Part shown: one piece after another, positions 1-5,430 of the stretch
Layout: every line of letters begins with the position of its first letter
Numbering within the stretch: the first letter of the stretch is position 1
Assembly: GCA_000432995.1 (NCBI GenBank)
Contig: HF972632.1
Coordinates: 24,938 to 35,454, forward strand
DNA: 10,517 bases
Direction of reading: 5' to 3'
Source: Clostridium sp. CAG:1013
GTDB lineage: Bacteria > Bacillota > Clostridia > Oscillospirales > Acutalibacteraceae
The notes under the pieces: model-generated
Databases searched by the model: none
Told to the model about the DNA's origin: nothing
What the model saw: the letters and a program-made list of their open reading frames with translations, nothing else
Position numbers and translations under genes: made by a program

Positions 1-1314
1 CATACCCTCGATAAAGTTGGAGGGCAGCACGTTCTTGGATGCCTTCAGCAAAGCCATGCGGCAAGCCTCGATGCCGTCGCAAGAGATAGCCTTCAGCTCG
101 AAGCTCTGGTCCAGTCCCTGCTCTTTCAGGGCCTGCTTCACAGCGTCAGCCAAACCGCCGCTGCGAGCAAAAATACGGCCGTAGTAGGAAGCGTTATCCA
201 AAACGCCCTCTTCCAGAGACTTGAGGTCAATGTCACGGCTGTCAAACAGAGCCTGAAGTTCCTCAAAGGTGATGACGCTGTCGATATAGGGACGCACGTT
301 CTCCTTCTGGAATTCCATCTTCTTAGCGGTGCAGGGCCCAATAAACACTACCTTGGCACCGGGAGTGGTCTCCTTGATATACTTGGCAATGGTTGCCGCG
401 GGAGACAGGTTGTGGGAAACGTGTTCCTTCAGCTGGGGGAACTGCTTCTCGATGTAATCTACAAAGGCGGGGCAGCAAGAGCTGGTCAGGAAGCCCTTTT
501 CCGCAAGTTCTGCAGCCTCGGCATAAGCCACCATGTCAGCGCCCAGAGCGGCTTCCACCACGTGGAAGAAGCCCAGCTCCTGGATACCGGTGATGACCTG
601 GCCCAGTTTCGCGTAGCTGAACTGGCTGGAAATGGAGGGAGCCACCACAGCGTAGAGCTTGTAGTTCTCGTTATTGTTGCTCTTCTTGATCAAGTCCACC
701 ACGTCCAGGATGAAGGACTTGTCCACAATGGCGCCAAAGGGGCACTGGTACACACAGGCGCCGCAGGAAATGCAAGTCTCATTGTCGATATGAGCCGCGC
801 CGCTCTCCGCCATGCTGATGGCTTTGATCTTGCAGGCGTTCTCACAGGGACGCTTCTGGTTGACAATGGCGCTGTAAGGGCACACCTTAGCGCACTGGCC
901 GCACTCCACGCACTTGGATTTGTCGATATGAGCCCGCAGATGCTCGTCAAAAGTGATGGCTCCTACGCGGCAAGCGTCCTCGCACCGGTGAGCAATACAG
1001 CCCCGGCAGGCGTCGCTGACATTGTAACCGGACATGGGGCACTCATCGCAAGCGATGTCGATGACCTCGATGACGTTGGGGTTCTCCTTATCGCCGCCCA
1101 TAGCCATCTTGATACGCTCTCCCACGATGGCGCGCTCTTTGTAGATGCAGCACCGCATAGTGGGCTTTTCCTTCACGATGAGCTTGGGGATCTCGGTATA
1201 GGCGTCCAGCAGCCGGTCCTCAAAAGCGTACCGGGCTACCTCGCGGAGCACCTTGTATTTGAGATACTGTACCTGGGTGTCAAATTTTCTGTCCTTAATG
1301 GGCTTTGTGGCCAT
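1..1314 (-). CDS. Monomeric [FeFe]-hydrogenase, group B type (HydA2-like), 3' end cut by window edge
   Basis: Catalytic hydrogenase subunit expected to reduce protons to H2, or the reverse, with ferredoxin-type electrons in the cytoplasm. The first 438 residues are visible. The N-terminal region is rich in cysteines: C55-C56, C89/C92, and C103-x2-C106-x4-C111-x3-C115. Two classical 4Fe-4S motifs follow, at C135/138/141/145 and C181/184/187/191. The H-cluster domain then shows L1 (TSSCCPAF, C280-C281) and L2 (GPCTAKKME, residues 327-334). The frame leaves the window at FIEGM (434-438), which should be the first residues of L3 (MACxGGC), so the last H-cluster cysteines lie just outside. The cysteine-rich N-terminus and the GPCTAKK form of L2 fit the group B family rather than the classical CpI-like group A. 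The ATG at 1314 is preceded by AAAGGAAGG about 10 bases upstream. The gene lies 34 bases after the phosphatase gene, probably in one operon with it. Group assignment is by motif only. Confidence 0.9.
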   Translation of the reverse strand, partial: MATKPIKDRKFDTQVQYLKYKVLREVARYAFEDRLLDAYTEIPKLIVKEKPTMRCCIYKERAIVGERIKMAMGGDKENPNVIEVIDIACDECPMSGYNVSDACRGCIAHRCEDACRVGAITFDEHLRAHIDKSKCVECGQCAKVCPYSAIVNQKRPCENACKIKAISMAESGAAHIDNETCISCGACVYQCPFGAIVDKSFILDVVDLIKKSNNNENYKLYAVVAPSISSQFSYAKLGQVITGIQELGFFHVVEAALGADMVAYAEAAELAEKGFLTSSCCPAFVDYIEKQFPQLKEHVSHNLSPAATIAKYIKETTPGAKVVFIGPCTAKKMEFQKENVRPYIDSVITFEELQALFDSRDIDLKSLEEGVLDNASYYGRIFARSGGLADAVKQALKEQGLDQSFELKAISCDGIEACRMALLKASKNVLPSNFIEGM

Positions 1315-1348
1315 TATTTATGTACCTTCCTTTCTGGCAGGATGTCTT

Positions 1349-2521
1349 TTAGAAGTAGCTCACTTTAATGCGCTTTCCCATCTTCTTCAGGCATTCGCTC
1401 AGTTCTTCCACCAGGCGCATTTTAATGTTGAAATTGATGGGCAGGTTGGGGTTTTGATGGGCAGGGTTGATAGCCCGTCCCACGAAGAAGTTGATATCGG
1501 TTGCCTCTTCAAAAAGCATTCGGGAAATGAGAGAGGCGCCGTCTCGTTTGTAGCCCCACTGGGTATAGGAGGTGTTGTCGGTGATCACATCCTTGGCGTA
1601 TTCCAACACCTTGCTGATAGTGATCACGCCTTCGGTGACCAGGTCCACGCCTTCGATCTTGGCAGTGGGCGGGATCTCCGGGTCCAAATAATCCAGGTTG
1701 GCCACCATGGGCTTCTTCAAAAACTCCGAAGTGATGGTGGAAGTGGTGCCGCCGCAAACAATGTGCTTGCCTTCCTTGGAGAAGAACAGCGACAGCATCT
1801 TGTTGGTATCCTTCCGGTCGGAAGGCGGACCAATCATCAGGTTCACCTGGGAACGATCCCGGACCTTCACCACGCAAACAGTGGTATCGTCCCCGGGATG
1901 ACCGCCGTAAAGATGATTGCACTCCTCCAGCAGGATAGAGGCATACGTCTTTGCGGTATAGGTCTTGTCGTACATCATCTCCAAAAACTCGATGATGTCC
2001 TTCCGCTCCCAGCCAAAATTCAGGGACGCTCCCACGCCGGCATGGATAGTGCCGTCACTCATGGTGAACAGGAAGTCGTTCTCCTGGAGCTTGATCTTAG
2101 ATTTGTAGATCATCTTCCCCTCGATCTCCGTTCCGGTCTTGGGGATCTCAACGAACTTTCCGTCCCGGATCAGGATCAGCAGAGGGTTGTCATACTGGAT
2201 GATCTCCGCTTCCTCGTTTTCAATGATGTGGATGATGGTAAAGGTGGAATAGGCCACGCCACGCACAGCGCAGACCGGCAGTGTGGAGGCAATGGTGGAA
2301 ACGCAGTCTTCCAGGCGCATATTGGCCGCCATCATCGTGGAGATGATCTTGGAGGTCAAGGAAGAAAGAATATTCGCCTTTACGCCGCTTCCCATTCCGT
2401 CGGCCAGAACGATAACGGTGGAGTTTTCCCCCTGCTCGACGATCTCAACACGGTCGCCGCAAAGCTGTTCTCCCCATTTGTTCAGGCTCAAATATCCGAT
2501 GTCAGTGCAAAGGTTATTCAT
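1349..2521 (-). CDS. SpoIIE/PP2C-family serine phosphatase with an extra C-terminal domain
   Basis: A 390-residue protein. Residues about 1-220 form a PP2C/SpoIIE-type metal-dependent phosphatase domain. The metal-binding motifs are visible: ADGMGSG at 40-46, SDG at 155-157 and GDDTT at 210-214. The family hydrolyses phosphoserine or phosphothreonine on proteins, and members often act in partner-switching signalling. After the last motif comes a further segment of about 165 residues (about 224-390), containing CGGTTSTIT at 256-264, that I do not recognise. No membrane segment or signal peptide is apparent, so it is probably cytoplasmic. The start overlaps the end of the hydS-like gene by 8 bases (ATGAATAA), implying translational coupling and a shared function. 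PP2C-type phosphatases are known neighbours of HydS-type sensory hydrogenases, so this protein is the likely output of the H2 sensor. No matching kinase or anti-sigma factor is in the window. The codon set lacks TTA, CTA and TCA entirely. Confidence 0.88.
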   Translation of the reverse strand: MNNLCTDIGYLSLNKWGEQLCGDRVEIVEQGENSTVIVLADGMGSGVKANILSSLTSKIISTMMAANMRLEDCVSTIASTLPVCAVRGVAYSTFTIIHIIENEEAEIIQYDNPLLILIRDGKFVEIPKTGTEIEGKMIYKSKIKLQENDFLFTMSDGTIHAGVGASLNFGWERKDIIEFLEMMYDKTYTAKTYASILLEECNHLYGGHPGDDTTVCVVKVRDRSQVNLMIGPPSDRKDTNKMLSLFFSKEGKHIVCGGTTSTITSEFLKKPMVANLDYLDPEIPPTAKIEGVDLVTEGVITISKVLEYAKDVITDNTSYTQWGYKRDGASLISRMLFEEATDINFFVGRAINPAHQNPNLPINFNIKMRLVEELSECLKKMGKRIKVSYF

Positions 2522-4187
2522 CTGCCAAAGAATCCTTCAGGTTCGTCAGCGCGATCTTGGTCTCGGCAGTGGTCTCGCCCAACAGGGAGGCGATCTCCTG
2601 CACCACGCGCATCTGCTTTTCGATGACCCGGTCCGTCACCTCAATGGTGTGCTGGCTGATCTTTTCCTTGTTCATGCGCTCACGCTCTTCCTCTGTCACG
2701 TCGCGCATGATGCACATCACGATGTGGTAGCTCTTGTCGTAGATGACGCTCTGCTCCACATAGCGCTTGTACTCGGTGAGATAGACTTTCTCGTCCCGCA
2801 CGCTCTTTCCAGTCTGCATCACATCCAGGAACACCTTGGGATCCAGAATGCGGATGACCTGGTCACCCAGCACGTCGGAAGCGTGACGGATATTCATGAT
2901 CCGGCAGGCAGCGGAGTTGATCTGCTGCACTTCCAGATCTTCGTTGAGCACGATGATGCCGTTGGGTGTGTTGTTGATAATGGTATCGGAGAAGCTCTCG
3001 GCCTTTTCCTTCAGGAAGGGCAGACACATGTTGATGTTGGCCTTCCCCTGGTACACAGCGATGGCCTTCTCACGGCAAGTGTTGTAGCCGCAGGCGCCGC
3101 AGTTGAGCTCCTGATCGGGAGTGTTCTTGCCCATCTTCTTCAAGATGTCCTGGATCTCCTTCTCGCCGGGCATCTGGCGATGCAGGCCAATGAACCGATG
3201 ATCCTTGATCAGGTCCGCGGTAGCGGGCTGCTCCACAGCGAAATCCTTCTTACCGGCATAGCGGTCCACCGCGATGGTATCGGAAATGGGACGACGCTGG
3301 GTCCGCTCCATGGCGGGACCACCAATACAGCTACCCGCACAGATGGACATCTCGATAAAGCACTTCTTCAAACGGCCTTCCTTGATGTCATCCAGAGCGG
3401 CAATGCAGTTGTCGATGCCATCCACCACCATATAAGTATAGTCAGGAGAATCGCAGGTCATAGACCGCAGGATACCGCCGGAAGTGGGGAACAAACGAGC
3501 CCGGCTTTCATCCAGGTGATCCTCCCCCTTCTCCACGACGATCTGCTCCTGCTTGAGCCAATCAGACAGCTCCTCGAAAGTGAGCACGCAGTCCACATAG
3601 CCGGGATAATCTTCAGCCTCTGCTTTCTTGGAGATGCAGGGCCCAATGAACACGGTTTTTACGCCGGGGTTCTCCTGCTTCATCTTCTGGCAGTGAGCCT
3701 GCATGGGAGACAGCACAGTGGCCAGGTAAGGCAGAGCCTCGGGGTAATACTTCTCAATGAGCAGGTTCACAGAGTGGCAGCAGGAGGAAATGATAACTTC
3801 CTGCTTGCCTTCACGGACGATGTTCTCATACTCGGTCTTGACGATAGAAGCGCCAATGGCGGTCTCCTGCACGCCGGCAAAGCCCAGCTGCTTCAGAGCC
3901 TTCTCCATGGTGGCGATGGTTGCGCCAGGATAGTTGGCCACGAAGGAAGGCGCCAAGCTGACCATGACAGGACCGCTCTTCAACAGAGAGACAGCGCCCG
4001 CCACGTCGTTGCGGATCTCCTTAGCGTTCTGGGGACATACCACAAAACACTGGCCGCACAAGATACATTCGTCGTTGACGATCTGCGCCTGTCCTGTGGA
4101 ATACCGGATGGACTTCACAGGGCAATGGCGAATACATTTATAGCAGTTTACGCAGTTGGATTTTTTTAATTTCAAATATTCAGCCAT
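2514..4187 (-). CDS. hydS: Putative H2-sensing [FeFe]-hydrogenase with PAS domain (HydS type, group C)
   Basis: A 557-residue, probably cytoplasmic protein. Domains in order: a 2x[4Fe-4S] ferredoxin domain (C12/15/18/22 and C41/44/47/51); an H-cluster domain with L1 ISSCCHSVN (C136-C137), L2 IGPCISKKAE (C184) and L3 MSICAGSCIGG (C283, C287); a further Fe-S motif C363-x2-C366-x4-C371-x16-C388 of the FeS (PF04060-like) kind; a PAS domain at about 400-500 (NNTPNGIIVLNEDLEVQQIN onset); and a helical tail (500-557) without a kinase ATPase domain. All four H-cluster cysteines are present. The surroundings differ from catalytic enzymes: the proline after the L1 cysteine pair is histidine, and the L3 methionine two residues before the first cysteine is serine. 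This architecture is that of group C sensory hydrogenases (HydS). I chose ATG 4187, the start of MAEYLKLKKSNC. An upstream ATG at 4244 lies inside a hairpin and would add residues unlike the family. The 3' end overlaps the phosphatase start. Confidence 0.88.
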   Translation of the reverse strand: MAEYLKLKKSNCVNCYKCIRHCPVKSIRYSTGQAQIVNDECILCGQCFVVCPQNAKEIRNDVAGAVSLLKSGPVMVSLAPSFVANYPGATIATMEKALKQLGFAGVQETAIGASIVKTEYENIVREGKQEVIISSCCHSVNLLIEKYYPEALPYLATVLSPMQAHCQKMKQENPGVKTVFIGPCISKKAEAEDYPGYVDCVLTFEELSDWLKQEQIVVEKGEDHLDESRARLFPTSGGILRSMTCDSPDYTYMVVDGIDNCIAALDDIKEGRLKKCFIEMSICAGSCIGGPAMERTQRRPISDTIAVDRYAGKKDFAVEQPATADLIKDHRFIGLHRQMPGEKEIQDILKKMGKNTPDQELNCGACGYNTCREKAIAVYQGKANINMCLPFLKEKAESFSDTIINNTPNGIIVLNEDLEVQQINSAACRIMNIRHASDVLGDQVIRILDPKVFLDVMQTGKSVRDEKVYLTEYKRYVEQSVIYDKSYHIVMCIMRDVTEEERERMNKEKISQHTIEVTDRVIEKQMRVVQEIASLLGETTAETKIALTNLKDSLADE

Positions 4188-4232
4188 GTGGGAACAACCT
4201 TTCACTTCACAAAATAAGGTTCCGGGCACGGC

Positions 4233-4266
4233 AAGCTCCATCAATGGCGATTCATTGATGGAGCTT
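4233..4266 (-). promoter_or_regulatory. Perfect 14-bp-stem hairpin in the ferredoxin-hydS intergenic gap
   Basis: The two arms AAGCTCCATCAATG and CATTGATGGAGCTT are exactly complementary and flank a 6-base loop. The hairpin occupies the middle of the 94-base gap between the ferredoxin stop and the hydS start. On the transcribed strand it is followed by GCCGTGCCCGG rather than a T-run, so it does not look like an intrinsic terminator. It could stabilise or process the mRNA to set different protein levels within the operon, or it could be a DNA operator. The structure is certain from the sequence. The role is inference. Confidence 0.75.
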
Positions 4267-4281
4267 CCTGCGTTGTGTTAT

Positions 4282-4524
4282 TTATTTTACTCGGGCGAGA
4301 ATTTCGTTATCAAAGAAATCCTTGGTGGTCTCGGGAGACAGGGAATACAGCTTGTCATCCAGAGTCACGTTGACGCCGTTGACGCAGTTGCCCATGCAGA
4401 AGGTACCGCCCAGTTCCACTTTGTCTTCCAGGTGGTTTTCCTTTACCAGGTACTGCAGCTGCTCCACGATCTGGCGGGAGCCCTTCAGATGACATGAACT
4501 TCCAATGCAAATGGTGACTTTCAT
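4282..4524 (-). CDS. Thioredoxin-like [2Fe-2S] ferredoxin (NuoE/HydC-like small protein)
   Basis: An 80-residue electron carrier of the thioredoxin-like [2Fe-2S] ferredoxin family, the fold found in NuoE and in the small subunit of NAD-dependent [FeFe]-hydrogenases. The four cluster ligands are visible as C6-x4-C11 and C43-x3-C47, in the contexts CIGSSC and CMGNC, the classical spacing. The protein lacks the N-terminal helical bundle of full-length NuoE, so it is the stand-alone short form. It heads the hydrogenase gene group, 94 bases before hydS, and probably carries electrons to or from one of the two hydrogenase-family proteins. That partnership is inferred from position. I chose ATG 4524 because AGGAGG lies 9 bases upstream. 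An in-frame ATG at 4533 directly abuts that AGGAGG and would have no spacing. Confidence 0.88.
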   Translation of the reverse strand: MKVTICIGSSCHLKGSRQIVEQLQYLVKENHLEDKVELGGTFCMGNCVNGVNVTLDDKLYSLSPETTKDFFDNEILARVK

Positions 4525-4533
4525 GGATTTCAT

Positions 4534-4540
4534 CCTCCTA
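4534..4540 (-). promoter_or_regulatory. Ribosome binding site that fixes the ferredoxin start
   Basis: A full TAGGAGG Shine-Dalgarno sequence sits 9 bases before ATG 4524 and 0 bases before ATG 4533. Only the downstream ATG has workable spacing. Confidence 0.8.
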
Positions 4541-4569
4541 AAAATGGTAAAAGTTCATTTCATGAAATC

Positions 4570-4615
4570 AAAGAGAGACCGCGCCACGCTCCCCGGCATG
4601 ACGCGGAGCCTCTTT
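4570..4615 (-). terminator. Possible weak terminator after the rex-adhE-kinase operon
   Basis: Inverted repeat whose outer arms pair over 6 bases (AAAGAG/CTCTTT) and inner arms over 5 (CCGCG/CGCGG), separated by a 3x3 internal loop, with an 18-base apical region. On the minus strand the descending arm and flank read CTCTCTTTGATTTC, which is T-rich but not a true T-run. It lies between the kinase stop and the ferredoxin start, where one operon should end and the next begin. Read-through is quite possible. Confidence 0.45.
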
Positions 4616-4656
4616 CTGTTACATATTCAGTTGTTCAATCCCGGGACACCAGTGGA

Positions 4657-5409
4657 TTATTCGTACTCCACCACGTTGACCCAATGCATCAGGAACTCGC
4701 GCTCCTCGGGCTTGCCCTTCACGGACTGGGAAGCAGCCACGATGGGCAGCCACTTCTGCACATACTGCTTAGCAGTGTCGGTCTTCTTGCAGAACAGGTT
4801 CAGGTACTGCTCAGCGGTCTCGATCTCGCCGGCCAGCCAGAACAGCAGGTAGGTGCGAGCAGCGTCGGCGCTGGCGTTGCCCTGAGTGGCATGGGCCCAG
4901 TCCAGGATGGAGTAGCTTTCTCCATCGGGAGAGATGACCACGTTGGTGGGGTTGAAGTCGCCGTGGCACAGCTTGTTGTGGTTGGGCATAGCAGCCAGGC
5001 GGGAATCCAGCTCATAACGGGTGGTGGCGTCCAGACCAGTCTGGGCGATCTTACCCTTCATCTTCTCCTTCAGACGGTTCAGCATGGGGCAGGTCTTGGA
5101 CTGAACTTCGATCTGGATGTCCACGAAGCGCTCCAGAAGAGCGTCCTTCTTGTCGGGGTTCTCGGCCATCAGCTGAGCGATGGTCTTGCCCTCGGCATAG
5201 TCGGTGACGATAGCCCACTTGCCGTCGATCTTGGTGACTTCTTCCACGTTGGGAATGGGCAGACCGGTCTCTTCGACACGGGCAATGTTCAGGGCCTCGT
5301 TGAGGATATCAGCCTTGGAATACCCCTCGTCGAACACCTTGATGACATACTGACCGTCCCGATAGATGGTCTTGGAAGTACGAACAGCGATTACCTTTTC
5401 CAGTTTCAT
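4657..5409 (-). CDS. Aminoglycoside-phosphotransferase/choline-kinase-fold kinase, substrate unknown
   Basis: A 250-residue soluble protein of the APH (protein-kinase-like) fold. Visible motifs are an N-lobe YVIKVF with a candidate ATP-contacting lysine (K24), the catalytic loop HGDFNPTNV (149-157, catalytic D151), and the metal-binding ILDWA (168-172, D170), which corresponds to the kinase DFG. Family members phosphorylate hydroxyls of small molecules such as aminoglycosides, choline, homoserine or sugars, or occasionally proteins. Nothing here identifies the substrate, and I would not call it a resistance gene. The gene starts 21 bases after adhE with a strong GGAGGAG site 8 bases before ATG 5409, so it is almost certainly co-transcribed with rex and adhE. 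A role tied to fermentation or redox state is therefore possible but unproven. Confidence 0.8.
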   Translation of the reverse strand: MKLEKVIAVRTSKTIYRDGQYVIKVFDEGYSKADILNEALNIARVEETGLPIPNVEEVTKIDGKWAIVTDYAEGKTIAQLMAENPDKKDALLERFVDIQIEVQSKTCPMLNRLKEKMKGKIAQTGLDATTRYELDSRLAAMPNHNKLCHGDFNPTNVVISPDGESYSILDWAHATQGNASADAARTYLLFWLAGEIETAEQYLNLFCKKTDTAKQYVQKWLPIVAASQSVKGKPEEREFLMHWVNVVEYE

Positions 5410-5430
5410 GGTAAAAACTCCTCCGTTTTA

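Noticed and set aside
412..2626. Plus-strand open frames of 318 and 457 codons opposite the left-hand hydrogenase and phosphatase
   Set aside because: Same codon-aligned antisense effect. The sense genes carry clear hydrogenase and PP2C motifs.
2283..4169. Plus-strand open frame of 628 codons opposite hydS
   Set aside because: Codon-aligned antisense shadow of hydS with no recognisable domain and no credible ribosome site.
4188..4244. Longer hydS starting at ATG 4244
   Set aside because: The start lies in the stem of the perfect hairpin with no ribosome site, and the extra residues are unlike the family N-terminus.
4544..4571. Promoter TTGATT-16-TACCAT before the ferredoxin gene
   Set aside because: Transcription would begin within the AGGAGG ribosome site, and the -10 is poor.
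4657..5409. Antibiotic resistance (aminoglycoside phosphotransferase) gene
   Set aside because: Only the general kinase fold motifs are seen. The operon context with rex and adhE and the absence of any mobile element argue against acquired resistance.
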